DNA from: Ruminococcus sp. Marseille-P6503
GTDB lineage: Bacteria; Bacillota; Clostridia; Oscillospirales; Ruminococcaceae
Assembly: GCF_900604945.1 (NCBI RefSeq)
Contig: NZ_UWPB01000001.1
Span: forward strand, 806,001 to 870,000
Length of the DNA: 64,000 nucleotides
Reading direction: 5' to 3'
Shown here piece after piece: positions 1 through 8,890 of this stretch. The stretch's first letter is position 1, and each line of letters begins with the position of its first letter. A model generated the notes under the pieces. That model saw nothing but the letters and a program-made list of their open reading frames with translations. It was not told the DNA's origin and did no database searches. Position numbers and translations under genes: made by a program.

Positions 1-20
1 TTTTCAAGCGATCCTTTCAT

Positions 21-1139
21 TTAAAACTCCGAATATTCACTGTCGCTGTAAAAATAATACTCATAGGCTTCTAAATAAGCATAATGTTCCTCTCCTGAAT
101 CGTTGAGGGTGCTTATCGCGATATAACAGCCCCAGGTGTTTTCCGGAATAAGAAACGACATATTTTCATATATTCCGTCGCCGTCCATGTAGTTATAGTC
201 TACCGCGTATGAAACACACAGGCTCTCGTCGGTTACCGAAGTGCAGTAGATATAAACGTTGTCTATGCGTCTTGAGGTATCGGAAATGTTGGGAGTAACC
301 TTAATATCAGCCGAAACCAAGTTCCAGCCGTTGTTCGTCAGCGTTTCGTCATTCGGAGATATATATTTGTCGACGTCTTCTAAACCATACTCCGACAGAT
401 CATCGTAATATTCAATTTTGGTTAAATTCTCAGCCGTTACCTTAAAACCGTATTCAGGATCCGTATATGACAAATCGAATGGATCTTCAATTTCAGGTAT
501 GGAGGGAAAGCTGAAATCCGGCATGGAATAATCAATGTCAAAATCATAATCGTAATTATAGTTATAGGCGTCGTCAGCGTCGTTTTCAGACGAGATGACT
601 AAAGAAAGAATGATTACAAAGAAAATGATGAACATAATGATAGGTATAAGACAGCCCAGCGGTGATGACTTCTTTTTGAAGTCGACTCGGGTATAGGTTT
701 TTCCGGAGCCGTAAGGATTGAAGGTAGTAGTCCATCTGACGGTTGATCTGCCGTTATTATAACCGCTGCTGAATTTACTGCCCGAACCCTGTGCGGTATA
801 ATTGTTGTTCATCGAGTCAGACTTCTGCTGACTGAGCGGTGTTCTGTAGGCGCTTTTATCATAGGTGCTTGAGGGAATTGGATTTTCCGCTTCGTCCTCC
901 CTCTGTTCTTCGATAAAAGTTTCACCTTTATTTTCAAACTCCGCAAATATGTCGTTGCCGGAATTGGCTTCCTCAGAGCTTTTTTCATCATATCCGCGGC
1001 TGTGACTGTGAAGCTCGTCACTGTATCTGCTGCAGGAGATATCGTCGTCTCTTGCGGTAAAGCATTCAGGACAGATTACCTCGTCATTATCCTTGAATTT
1101 GTAACCGCAGATAGCGCATTTGTTTTTCAAGCTGTTCAC
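21..1139 (-). CDS. Zinc-ribbon single-pass membrane protein, function unknown
   Basis: Predicted 372 aa. The N-terminus carries a treble-clef or zinc-ribbon pattern (CAICG, then CPEC about 10 residues on, plus a further Cys), followed by a long polar, low-complexity linker. One strong hydrophobic segment (LGCLIPIIMFIIFFVIILS) lies near residues 160-180, and the rest is an Asp/Tyr-rich extracytoplasmic domain. The start is GTG with only a weak upstream GAG; a TTG three codons in, better spaced from GAGGTG, is possible. It is the last gene in the minus-strand run that includes ispE. I do not recognise a specific function; the layout resembles prokaryotic RING/zinc-ribbon membrane proteins common in Clostridia. 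Confidence 0.8.
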   Translation of the reverse strand: MNSLKNKCAICGYKFKDNDEVICPECFTARDDDISCSRYSDELHSHSRGYDEKSSEEANSGNDIFAEFENKGETFIEEQREDEAENPIPSSTYDKSAYRTPLSQQKSDSMNNNYTAQGSGSKFSSGYNNGRSTVRWTTTFNPYGSGKTYTRVDFKKKSSPLGCLIPIIMFIIFFVIILSLVISSENDADDAYNYNYDYDFDIDYSMPDFSFPSIPEIEDPFDLSYTDPEYGFKVTAENLTKIEYYDDLSEYGLEDVDKYISPNDETLTNNGWNLVSADIKVTPNISDTSRRIDNVYIYCTSVTDESLCVSYAVDYNYMDGDGIYENMSFLIPENTWGCYIAISTLNDSGEEHYAYLEAYEYYFYSDSEYSEF

Positions 1140-1185
1140 CTCGTATAATTTTTTACTTTTTTCATTAAGCGAAAGTTATTTATTG

Positions 1186-2070
1186 TCAGCCTTTGATTAT
1201 TTCCCAGCCTTTGTTTATCGGAACAAGCGTCCTTGCAAAGCTGTAATCTGACATTTTTTCAATACATCTTTCAGCGTCCGAACGGTTTGCAAATATTCCG
1301 AAAACCGCTGAGCCGCTTCCAGTCATCATAGAATTAACCGCGCCTAGCTCCAGCAGCCGCCTTTTGGCTTTTTTTATTTCGTCAGCGTCCGCGGCAGCTT
1401 CCAAAGCGTTGAACATTCCCTTGGCAATCCCGTTTAAATCAGAAGATTTCAGCGCCGATTCAAATTCGGCGTAATTTTGTTCAGGCTTAACCGGCAGAGA
1501 ATCGTATATAGCGTAAGCGCTTGCGGTTGAGATTCCGGCCTGCGGTTTTACCGCCGCAAAATACATTTCAGGAGGAGCGGGAAGTACGGTAAGCTTTTCG
1601 CCTATGCCTTCGCAGAGAACGGTTCCTCCCGTCAAGGCAAAGGGAACATCGGCGCCCAGGCGGACTCCGATACTGCAAAGCTCAGTCAGCGGCAGTCCGG
1701 TACCATATAATTCGTTCATAGCGGCTAGAGCCGCCGCACAGTCAGAGCTGCCACCCGCCATGCCTGCCATTGAGGGAATCTCTTTTTTTACTTCTACCGT
1801 AATTTTTCCGGCAGGCTTTACGCCTATATGGCTATAAAAAGCTTCTATAGCCTTCCAGATAAGATTACCGCTGTCCAAAGGAAATCCGGGTGAACTGCAT
1901 TTTAGCTCGATGCCCGTTCCGCAGCTCAAGTTAAATGACAGCGTGTCGCAGACCGATACCGACTGCATGACCGTTTTGAGCAGATGATATCCGTCGCTTC
2001 GCCTGCCCGTAATATCAAGAAAAAGATTAAGCTTGCCGTATGCTTTAATTGTGAGCGATCTGTTTTTCAT
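1186..2070 (-). CDS. ispE: 4-diphosphocytidyl-2-C-methyl-D-erythritol kinase
   Basis: GHMP-family kinase of the MEP isoprenoid pathway; it phosphorylates the 2-hydroxyl of CDP-methylerythritol. The N-terminal IKAYGKLNLFLDI block, the GYHLL motif and the ATP-binding glycine-rich loop (PSMAGMAGGSSDCAAA) are all present, as is the C-terminal MTGSGSAVFG motif. Length is about 294 aa, normal for IspE. I place the start at 2070 (ATG with AAGGA 8 nt upstream), inside the end of the preceding aminotransferase gene, so the two are probably translationally coupled. The longer frame starting at 2103 adds a non-conserved leader. Other MEP genes (dxr, ispG) are about 30 kb away in this window. Confidence 0.95.
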   Translation of the reverse strand: MKNRSLTIKAYGKLNLFLDITGRRSDGYHLLKTVMQSVSVCDTLSFNLSCGTGIELKCSSPGFPLDSGNLIWKAIEAFYSHIGVKPAGKITVEVKKEIPSMAGMAGGSSDCAAALAAMNELYGTGLPLTELCSIGVRLGADVPFALTGGTVLCEGIGEKLTVLPAPPEMYFAAVKPQAGISTASAYAIYDSLPVKPEQNYAEFESALKSSDLNGIAKGMFNALEAAADADEIKKAKRRLLELGAVNSMMTGSGSAVFGIFANRSDAERCIEKMSDYSFARTLVPINKGWEIIKG

Positions 2071-3247
2071 TTTCAGCTTCCTTAAGATCCGAAATAAATT
2101 CACCTATGCGTTTGACAGCTTCCTTGAGATGATTGATAGAATATGCGTAGGAAACCCTTATATATCCCTCTCCGCACCTGCCGAAGGCGTCGCCGGGGAC
2201 GACCGCTACCTTTTTCTCCTGAACGAGCCGCTCGCAGAATTCATTGCTTGAAAGCCCTGTTGATTTTATGCAGGGAAAAACATAAAAAGCTCCGAGAGGA
2301 GTAAAGCAGTCAAGACCCAGCTTGTTGAAGCTGTCCACCAGAAAGCGTCGGCGCATATTGTATTCATCGCGCATTTTCGCCACATCTCCGAAGCATGACC
2401 GCAAAGCGGTAACAGCGGCATACTGGCTTATCGAGGGAGAGGACATTATCTGATACTGGTGAAGCTTGTAAACGTGGCGCATGATCTCCTCTGGTCCAGC
2501 CATAAAACCGAGACGCCAGCCGGTCATGGCAAACGTTTTTGAAAATCCGTTGATAACGACCGTTCTTTCTCTCATCCCTTCAAGCTCGGCAATGGAGCAG
2601 TGCTTCCCCGAATATGTAAGCTCGGCATAGATTTCATCGGAGGCGACAAATATGTCGGTATCCCGAAGAACCTCGGCGATAGGCTCCAGATCCTCGCGGC
2701 GCATGATCGCTCCCGTAGGGTTATTGGGGAAGGGCATGATAAGCAGCTTTGTCTTATCGGTAATTTTTTCTTTAAGGGCCTGCGCCGTCAGCCGGAATTC
2801 GTCCTCCGCCTTTGTTTCAATAATAACCGTTTTTCCGCCCATAAGGGAAACCAGCGGCGCATAGCATACGAAACAAGGCTCGACGATCAGAACCTCGTCG
2901 CCGGGGTTTACAATCGCGCGGATCGAAAGGTCTATAGCCTCAGAGCCGCCTACGGTAACGATTATTTCAGAATCCGGATCGTAATCCATATGGATAAGCC
3001 GTTTCAGATAGGCGGAAATTTCACGCCTAAGCTCGATCAATCCGGCGTTGGCGGTATAGGTGGTTCTGCCCTTTTCAAGAGCTGAAATGGCGCTCTGTCT
3101 TACGCTCCAGGGGGTTTTGAAATCGGGTTCGCCTACGCCGAGAGAAATAACTCCCTCCACCGACTGGGCTATGTCAAAAAATTTTCTTATTCCCGAAGGC
3201 TTCATTTTTACAGCTTCTTTGGAAAGCAGCTTATCGTAATCCATCAT
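2045..3247 (-). CDS. Class I/II PLP-dependent aminotransferase
   Basis: Fold-type I aminotransferase, 400 aa. It shows the N-terminal ISLGVGEPDFKTP motif, the NPTGA block, the DEIY motif and the PLP-lysine region GFSKTFAMTGWRLGF (Lys near residue 236). The family covers aspartate, alanine and aromatic aminotransferases. Its start overlaps the stop of the Lrp-type regulator gene by ATGA, so the two are co-translated. The Lrp/aminotransferase pairing resembles Bacillus alaR-alaT, where the enzyme is an alanine transaminase; that substrate is only an inference here. Since hisC is missing from the his operon in this window, a wider specificity cannot be excluded. Confidence 0.92.
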   Translation of the reverse strand: MMDYDKLLSKEAVKMKPSGIRKFFDIAQSVEGVISLGVGEPDFKTPWSVRQSAISALEKGRTTYTANAGLIELRREISAYLKRLIHMDYDPDSEIIVTVGGSEAIDLSIRAIVNPGDEVLIVEPCFVCYAPLVSLMGGKTVIIETKAEDEFRLTAQALKEKITDKTKLLIMPFPNNPTGAIMRREDLEPIAEVLRDTDIFVASDEIYAELTYSGKHCSIAELEGMRERTVVINGFSKTFAMTGWRLGFMAGPEEIMRHVYKLHQYQIMSSPSISQYAAVTALRSCFGDVAKMRDEYNMRRRFLVDSFNKLGLDCFTPLGAFYVFPCIKSTGLSSNEFCERLVQEKKVAVVPGDAFGRCGEGYIRVSYAYSINHLKEAVKRIGEFISDLKEAENEKQIAHN

Positions 3248-3723
3248 GGAGAAATCATTCCTCTTTCATCGGTCTGGTCGTTGTTTATAATAATTCCGTT
3301 TTCCTTGTAATTTTTCAGAACAAAGTGAGTAGTCGTAGACTGAACGGCGTCGATAGCCGCAAGCCTCTGGGAAACAAACTGTGAAATATCCCGTATATTA
3401 TTACCCGTTACGGATACCAGAATATCATATCCGCCGGACATGAGCCTTACGGATTCTACCTGCTCGTAGGACGAAATCTCCTCGGCGATCTCGTCGAACC
3501 CGCTCTGGGACTGAGGAGTTACCTTAAGCTCTATCAGGGCGAAAACCGCGCTGCTGTCTATAGCGGCTTCGTCTATAATTGCAGAGTAGCCCTTTATGAT
3601 ACCGCTGCATTCCAGCCTTGAGATCTCCTCGGCGATCTGCTCTTCCGTTTTGTCGAGCATTACCGCCAGCTCGGCGTTGGAAAGCCTTGCGTTGGTTTTG
3701 AGCAGCTTAATTAATGAATCCAT
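3244..3723 (-). CDS. Lrp/AsnC family transcriptional regulator
   Basis: About 159 aa from the ATG at 3723, which follows a strong GGGAGG site; the reading frame stays open further upstream but without a ribosome site. The first 45 residues form a winged HTH of AsnC type (LIKLLKTNARLSNAELAVML...). The C-terminal half is a RAM/ACT-like ligand domain (VRLMSGGYDILVSV). These proteins sense amino acids and usually control a neighbouring amino-acid gene. Here the immediate partner, overlapping by 4 nt, is an aminotransferase, so local autoregulation of the pair is likely. A consensus promoter lies upstream at 3755-3783. Confidence 0.92.
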   Translation of the reverse strand: MDSLIKLLKTNARLSNAELAVMLDKTEEQIAEEISRLECSGIIKGYSAIIDEAAIDSSAVFALIELKVTPQSQSGFDEIAEEISSYEQVESVRLMSGGYDILVSVTGNNIRDISQFVSQRLAAIDAVQSTTTHFVLKNYKENGIIINNDQTDERGMISP

Positions 3724-3754
3724 AATTTTACCTCCCAGTAAGTTATATATTTTT

Positions 3755-3783
3755 ATTATACATTTTTTCATAGCAAAAGTCAA
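3755..3783 (-). promoter_or_regulatory. Sigma-A promoter of the Lrp-aminotransferase operon
   Basis: On the minus strand TTGACT (3783-3778), a 17-bp spacer and TATAAT (3760-3755) stand about 32 bp upstream of the regulator start. The divergent promoter for the acyltransferase gene begins only 30 bp away, so an Lrp operator between them could affect both. Confidence 0.8.
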
Positions 3784-3812
3784 CCGATTTCGTCGCGCAG
3801 CTGAATTTGCTG

Positions 3813-3841
3813 TTGACATTGATAAAAAAATGAATTATACT
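3813..3841 (+). promoter_or_regulatory. Sigma-A promoter of the acyltransferase gene
   Basis: TTGACA (3813-3818), 17-bp spacer, TATACT (3836-3841). Transcription would begin near 3848, leaving a leader of only about 13 nt before the TTG codon at 3861. Confidence 0.75.
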
Positions 3842-3860
3842 GGATAACATAGAATAAAAT

Positions 3861-4946
3861 TTGTTCATAAACGAGGTGTTTGACATAAATAATAAAATTC
3901 AGGACCGTATTCAGTGGATAGACACTCTCAGAGGCATTATGATGTTCTTCGTTGTCTGGGGACATTCGCTTTCTGATCAGTATTTAGATAAATATATATT
4001 CAGCTTTCATATGCCTGCGTTTTTTCTTATTTCCGGCATGACCTTTGCTTTTAACAGGGAAACTAATTTTTTCAGATATGCGCTGAAAAAAATTAAAGGA
4101 CTTATCGTACCTTATTTCTGCACTAATCTTCTCGTACTTCCTCTATGGTATGTGAACCGTCAGCTTTCGGTGGTTTCATATCAGTCGTTTGGAGGATTGA
4201 TAAAGGGAATACTTATATCAAACGTGGACAGCGGGTACAAAATGGCTTCAAATACCACCTGGTTTATAACCTGTCTGTTCCTTACCGATATTCTGTTCTT
4301 TGCTGTAAGCAGGATATCCAGGAGCGAAACCTTCCTGATAGGCGTTTCGGCGTTTGTTTACGGTCTTGCCTATACTGCCGGTATCGTTACCGACAAGCAT
4401 TGGGGCGTCTGGCACTGGCAGGTTGCGTTTAGCGCCTTTATATTCTATCTCGGCGGATATATTTTTATGAAGAATATCGAGGCGGTCAGAAGATTTTTTA
4501 CAAGACCTTGGAGGTTATATTCGCTGTCTGCCGTCCTGCTTATTGCCGGCGCGTGGGCGGCTTCGGAAAACAGCCGTATTTCTATGGTAAACAACAAATA
4601 CGGCAAGCCGGTTATATTTTTCTTTTCCGCTTTCTGCACCGCGTTTGCGTTTACGCTGGCGGTCATGAAGCTTTCTGATTTCAAACTGTTTTCAAAAGCA
4701 TTCAGGCTGTTTAACTATGTCGGAAGAAACACTCTGATATATATTGCGTTTCATGTTCCGATGATAAGATTGGTAAAACACTTTATTCCGCAGCTCAGCG
4801 GAAAAAACGATGTATACAGATTTATTATGGCTGCGGGAATTTATCTGATTATCCTTCCTCTGGCTCGGCTTACGGAAAGGTTTCTTCCTTTTTGTGTGGG
4901 AAAAAAGAAAAAAATATCGGAAAAGGGCTTGACAAACCCAAAATAA
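3861..4946 (+). CDS. Acyltransferase family 3 membrane protein
   Basis: Multi-pass membrane O-acyltransferase of the OafB/NodX (acyltransferase 3) family, up to 361 aa. It has the diagnostic N-terminal IDTLRG motif, the following VVWGHS segment and about ten hydrophobic stretches. Such enzymes acetylate surface sugars, peptidoglycan or lipids; the substrate here is unknown. Start choice is uncertain. No ATG precedes the conserved IDTLRG block, so the options are TTG at 3861 or GTG at 3876, neither with a clear ribosome site. It is transcribed from its own promoter, divergent from the Lrp-aminotransferase operon. Confidence 0.85.
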   Translation: MFINEVFDINNKIQDRIQWIDTLRGIMMFFVVWGHSLSDQYLDKYIFSFHMPAFFLISGMTFAFNRETNFFRYALKKIKGLIVPYFCTNLLVLPLWYVNRQLSVVSYQSFGGLIKGILISNVDSGYKMASNTTWFITCLFLTDILFFAVSRISRSETFLIGVSAFVYGLAYTAGIVTDKHWGVWHWQVAFSAFIFYLGGYIFMKNIEAVRRFFTRPWRLYSLSAVLLIAGAWAASENSRISMVNNKYGKPVIFFFSAFCTAFAFTLAVMKLSDFKLFSKAFRLFNYVGRNTLIYIAFHVPMIRLVKHFIPQLSGKNDVYRFIMAAGIYLIILPLARLTERFLPFCVGKKKKISEKGLTNPK

Positions 4947-4957
4947 AAGTTTATACT
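4929..4957 (+). promoter_or_regulatory. Consensus sigma-A promoter for the 28-codon peptide gene
   Basis: Perfect TTGACA (4929-4934), 17-bp spacer and TATACT (4952-4957), partly inside the end of the acyltransferase gene. It directs transcription into the short reading frame at 4996 and then the terminator at 5128. Confidence 0.85.
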
Positions 4958-4995
4958 TTTAAAGTGAATTTAAAAGACAGAAAGGGGTGGGTAAA

Positions 4996-5082
4996 ATGAC
5001 AATAAGAAATAAAGCTTATGGTCTGGATATTGTTTTTATCATGTCGGATGTCGTTTTGCCTGCACTTTTGGTGGATTGCTGA
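4996..5082 (+). CDS. Candidate 28-aa peptide gene
   Basis: A short ATG frame of 28 codons. It is preceded by a strong ribosome site (AAAGGGGTGGG, about 5 nt spacing) and a perfect promoter, and followed about 45 bp later by a clear intrinsic terminator, so it looks like a complete monocistronic unit. The product starts MTIRNKAYGLD and ends PALLVDC. The N-terminus is basic, the middle and end are hydrophobic with two Asp, and there is one terminal Cys. No family is recognised. It could be a secreted or membrane peptide, a RiPP-type or pheromone precursor, or a leader peptide. The ABC exporter gene 170 bp downstream is a possible partner, by position only. Confidence 0.55.
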   Translation: MTIRNKAYGLDIVFIMSDVVLPALLVDC

Positions 5083-5127
5083 CTTTTTGGTTGTGCGTAC
5101 GCCTGATAATTAATATGCGGTAATTAT

Positions 5128-5166
5128 GACCTCTGATGATTTTTAATCAGAGGTCTTTTTGTTTTA
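5128..5166 (+). terminator. Intrinsic terminator after the peptide gene
   Basis: A perfect 10-bp stem, GACCTCTGAT with ATCAGAGGTC, and an 8-nt loop, followed by TTTTTGTTTT. It separates the short peptide gene from the ABC transporter and might act as an attenuator for the latter, since no obvious promoter is visible between 5167 and 5250. Confidence 0.85.
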
Positions 5167-5250
5167 AATGGCAGGTTAAACACGTTTTTTTCAAGACCAG
5201 CCGTAATTTGGCTTTTCTATTACTGTATTGAGGAAGGAGCGTTTTGATAT

Positions 5251-7521
5251 ATGAAATTTTTTGACGTTCTGCCGGCTCTGGCGGAGAACGAGCTTTTAAA
5301 GCGCGGAGTTATGACGGACGAGCTGCTTTACTGCGTAAAAGCCGATCTTGACGGGGAAGGCTGTTACATAGACGTATATATTACTTTTACAAAGGAAGCT
5401 CTCTCGGTTCTCAGCGGCTATGAGAAATACGGAAGAATGCAGAGAGGCTCGAAACGTAAAAACCTCGTTGAATTTTCAGTTTCGGATTACAGCGAATATC
5501 CTTTGAAGGATATAGAGGAAATGTACGTCGACAGGCACGTCAATTCGGCAAGACTGATGATAAAAAGCAAGCTGGGCGAGGAATTTCCGATAGCAAGGTT
5601 TTCTCTCGGCTTTGCCGATAAATTTGAAAAGTTTTCTCAAAGAGTCAATCTGACGGTTAAGGGAGAGCCGATAGACGATTCGCTGCTGGAAGGGATAAAG
5701 ACTCATTGTCCGATATGCGGCGAACCCTTTCCTGACCCCAACCGTCCGGTATGTCCCAGATGTGTGGACCGGCGTTCGGTATTCAAGCGGCTGCTTTCAT
5801 TGTTTCTTGAATTTAAAACCGCGGTAATACTTATTCTGATCACAATAATACTGAGCAATGTGTTTGCCGTTCTGTCGCCCGTTTTCGGTTCGCAGATGCT
5901 GTATGACGACGTGCTTTCCGAAGGCGGGAAATATTACGGTAAGATTCTGATGATAGTTATGATAATAGCGTCTATAAATCTCGCCGGCATGATAATGCGA
6001 ATCATTTCAGGTATCATAACGTCAAAGATCGTACCTGTTGTTACGCACAGGTTAAGGCTGAAGATATTTTCGTCAATGCAGCATTTGTCGCTTGATTTTT
6101 TTACCAGCAAGCAGACCGGCTCGCTTATGTCCAGAGTAGACCGCGACAGTCAGAATATCTATTGGTTTTTTACGGATATAGTGCCGTACGGAATAACAAA
6201 CGTGGTAAAGATCATAGGAATCGCAGTTATAATGCTTATGATCTCTCCGCTGCTGTCGATCGGGATAATACTTACAATTACCGTTATTGAGGTCGTTCAG
6301 CATAATTTTTACCGCAGTCAGCGCAAGCTTTACCGCAAATACGACGTGGCGATGCGATCTGCAAATTCCGTTCTTTCCGATGTAATGAACGGACAAAGGG
6401 TAGTTAAATCCTTTGCCCGCGAGGATACTGAAATTGAGCGTTACAGAGTGAAAAATACCGACGCGTTTACTATAAATACCCGCATAAACTCAAGACTGGC
6501 AAATACGATCCCTGTGATCTGGACCTTTTACCGCATTGTAAACAAGCTTGTTTTCTGTCTGGGAGCTGTGCTGGTAATAAAGGGATATATACTTTTCGGA
6601 GCTTTGTCGGCGCTTATTTCATATACCGAAATGGCAATGGATCCTATAAACTTTTTTACATGGATAGGCGACCGCTGGGCAAGGTGTATGGACGCCGCTT
6701 CCAGAATGTTTGAGATAACCGACGCCATTGCAACGGTCAAGGAGGACGATGATCCGATACGTATCAAAAATATGAAGGGCGATATTGAGCTCAGAAACGT
6801 TGCCTTTGAATATGAGGCGGGTCATCCTATAATCAAGAATGTTTCCTTCAGGGTACAGTCAGGGCATATGTTCGGAATAGTAGGAAAAACCGGAGCCGGA
6901 AAATCTACAATAATTAATCTGATAGCCCGGCTTTACGACGTTACGGGCGGCGAGATACTTATAGACGGGGTGCCGATAAGAAAAATTGCCTTTGAAGATT
7001 TAAGGCGGAATATAGGTATTGTTTCACAGGAAACGTTTCTGTTTATAGGCTCGATAGCCGACAATATCCGCTATGCCGATCCCGAAGCTTCAATGGAAGA
7101 GGTGATCGAGGCCGCGAAATCAGCCAACGCTCACGAGTTTATAACCAAGCTGCCGGAGGGCTACAACACCAAGATCGGTGAGGGAGGAATATCCCTGTCC
7201 GGCGGCGAAAAGCAGAGAATTTCAATAGCCAGAGCTATAATACAGAAGCCGAATATTCTTATTCTTGACGAAGCCACCGCTTCAATGGATACCCGTACCG
7301 AGCGGAAAATACAGAACGCTATAGATTCTCTTAAAAAGGGAAGAACGATTATTTCAATAGCGCACAGGCTTTCAACTCTGCGGGACGCCGATATGCTGTG
7401 CGTGATAGAAAACGGCGAGCTGAAAGAAATGGGTACCCACGACGAGCTTATCAGAACTAAGGGAAAATATTACGAGCTTTACAAGCTTCAGTCGGAGGCG
7501 CTTCAGTTTATTCAGGAATAA
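5251..7521 (+). CDS. ABC exporter half-transporter with N-terminal zinc ribbon (first of pair)
   Basis: Type IV ABC exporter, 756 aa. Residues 1-145 form a non-membrane domain of mixed strands that looks PH-like. A zinc ribbon follows (CPICG at 153-156, CPRC at 168-171), then six hydrophobic segments and a C-terminal ATPase. The ATPase has Walker A GKTGAGKS (545-552), IVSQETFLF, LSGGEKQR, Walker B ending in D673-E674 and SIAHRLST, all canonical, so it should hydrolyse ATP. Start ATG with GGAAGGAG. The second half-transporter at 9555 has the same unusual N-terminal plan; they probably form a heterodimer. Substrate unknown. The DUF1854 gene nearby supports assignment to the DUF1854-linked ABC family known from other phyla. 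Confidence 0.92.
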   Translation: MKFFDVLPALAENELLKRGVMTDELLYCVKADLDGEGCYIDVYITFTKEALSVLSGYEKYGRMQRGSKRKNLVEFSVSDYSEYPLKDIEEMYVDRHVNSARLMIKSKLGEEFPIARFSLGFADKFEKFSQRVNLTVKGEPIDDSLLEGIKTHCPICGEPFPDPNRPVCPRCVDRRSVFKRLLSLFLEFKTAVILILITIILSNVFAVLSPVFGSQMLYDDVLSEGGKYYGKILMIVMIIASINLAGMIMRIISGIITSKIVPVVTHRLRLKIFSSMQHLSLDFFTSKQTGSLMSRVDRDSQNIYWFFTDIVPYGITNVVKIIGIAVIMLMISPLLSIGIILTITVIEVVQHNFYRSQRKLYRKYDVAMRSANSVLSDVMNGQRVVKSFAREDTEIERYRVKNTDAFTINTRINSRLANTIPVIWTFYRIVNKLVFCLGAVLVIKGYILFGALSALISYTEMAMDPINFFTWIGDRWARCMDAASRMFEITDAIATVKEDDDPIRIKNMKGDIELRNVAFEYEAGHPIIKNVSFRVQSGHMFGIVGKTGAGKSTIINLIARLYDVTGGEILIDGVPIRKIAFEDLRRNIGIVSQETFLFIGSIADNIRYADPEASMEEVIEAAKSANAHEFITKLPEGYNTKIGEGGISLSGGEKQRISIARAIIQKPNILILDEATASMDTRTERKIQNAIDSLKKGRTIISIAHRLSTLRDADMLCVIENGELKEMGTHDELIRTKGKYYELYKLQSEALQFIQE

Positions 7522-7572
7522 AACTATGATAAAGGATATAAAACATAAATATATGACAAGGGGGAATAAATT

Positions 7573-8778
7573 ATGCTGGAATTACAGGGTAAATACAACT
7601 CGGCAAGGGTTTTTACGGAAATCATCGACGAAGGAGCGGTTTCGCAGATCATTACTCTGCTGAATCAGCCTATGTCGCGGGAACAGACGGTCAGAATCAT
7701 GCCTGACGTTCATGCGGGAGCGGGCTGCACAATCGGAACGACTATGACCGTTACGGATAAGATCGTGCCTAACCTTGTAGGCGTAGACATTGGCTGCGGA
7801 ATGGAAACGGTTAGGCTAAAGGAAAAGCATATTGAAGTAATGCAGCTTGATAAGCTTATTTACAAAGCGATTCCGTCGGGCTTTTCTATCAGGGAAAAGC
7901 CTCACAGGTTCAATGAGAAAATAGATCTGACAAGGCTTTTCTGCTATGATAAAATCGATCCTGTCAGAGCGGAGAGAAGCATAGGCACCTTAGGCGGCGG
8001 AAATCATTTTATTGAAGCTGATAAAGGCTCGGACGGAGCGGTTTATATCGTTATTCATTCCGGCTCGCGTCATTTGGGCGTCGAGGTTGCGAAATATTAT
8101 CAGAATGAGGCTTACCGAAGGCTGAATAAATCATCGCAGTCTGACGTAAACGAGCTTATTGCGAAAATGAAAGCCGAGGGCAGGCAGAAGCAGCTTGAAG
8201 CTGAGATCAAAAAGCTTACAAGCACAAAACGCACTTCTGTTCCGAAAGAATTGGCTTACGCCGAGGGAGAGCTTTTTGAGCGGTATATTCACGATATGAA
8301 AATAGTTCAGGAGTTTGCAATGCTTAACCGTCAGGCTATGATGCACGAGATCGTCAAGGGCATGGGGCTTCATGTCACCGAGCGGTTTACTACCGTTCAC
8401 AATTATATTGATACGGACAGCATGATCCTGCGGAAGGGAGCCGTTTCCGCGCAAAAGGGTGAAAAGCTGCTGATTCCTATAAACATGAGGGACGGAAGTC
8501 TTATCTGTAAGGGAAAAGGAAATCCCGACTGGAATTTCTCCGCGCCTCACGGGGCGGGCAGGCTGCTTTCGCGCTCGCAGGCTAAGCAGTCTCTTACAGT
8601 ATCCGAATTTAAAAAGCAGATGAAGGGAATTTATACTACCTCTGTCAATGCAGGAACGCTTGACGAAAGTCCTATGGCTTATAAAACTATGGAGGATATT
8701 GTAGATAATATCGGTGATACAGCGGAAATTCTCGATATTATCAAGCCGATCTACAATTTTAAGGCTGGGGAAGAATAG
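7573..8778 (+). CDS. rtcB: RtcB-family RNA ligase
   Basis: GTP/Mn-dependent 3'-phosphate RNA ligase, 401 aa, a length typical of the compact bacterial RtcB group. Visible landmarks are IMPDVHAGAG near the N-terminus, the metal site VDIGCGME with Cys75, TLGGGNHFIE near residue 145, IHSGSRHLG, and the C-terminal APHGAGR...SR segment that holds the guanylylation histidine region. RtcB repairs cleaved tRNA or other RNA ends. No archease, RtcA or RtcR gene lies nearby. It sits between two ABC half-transporter genes with short gaps on the same strand (ribosome site GGGGG), so co-transcription with the transporter is likely, although a functional link is unproven. Confidence 0.95.
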   Translation: MLELQGKYNSARVFTEIIDEGAVSQIITLLNQPMSREQTVRIMPDVHAGAGCTIGTTMTVTDKIVPNLVGVDIGCGMETVRLKEKHIEVMQLDKLIYKAIPSGFSIREKPHRFNEKIDLTRLFCYDKIDPVRAERSIGTLGGGNHFIEADKGSDGAVYIVIHSGSRHLGVEVAKYYQNEAYRRLNKSSQSDVNELIAKMKAEGRQKQLEAEIKKLTSTKRTSVPKELAYAEGELFERYIHDMKIVQEFAMLNRQAMMHEIVKGMGLHVTERFTTVHNYIDTDSMILRKGAVSAQKGEKLLIPINMRDGSLICKGKGNPDWNFSAPHGAGRLLSRSQAKQSLTVSEFKKQMKGIYTTSVNAGTLDESPMAYKTMEDIVDNIGDTAEILDIIKPIYNFKAGEE

Positions 8779-8890
8779 ATAATTAGCGGAAAGGTTTTAT
8801 ATAATAGTCTGACCTCGGTACGCTGAGTGCAAAAATGATGACGATCTTAATTTATATCTGTTTAAAAAACTGAGATAGGAGCGTGAATGT

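Noticed and set aside
1-20. Possible start of a further minus-strand gene (ATG at 20-18)
   Set aside because: Only six codons are inside the window and there is no clear ribosome site, so it cannot be supported.
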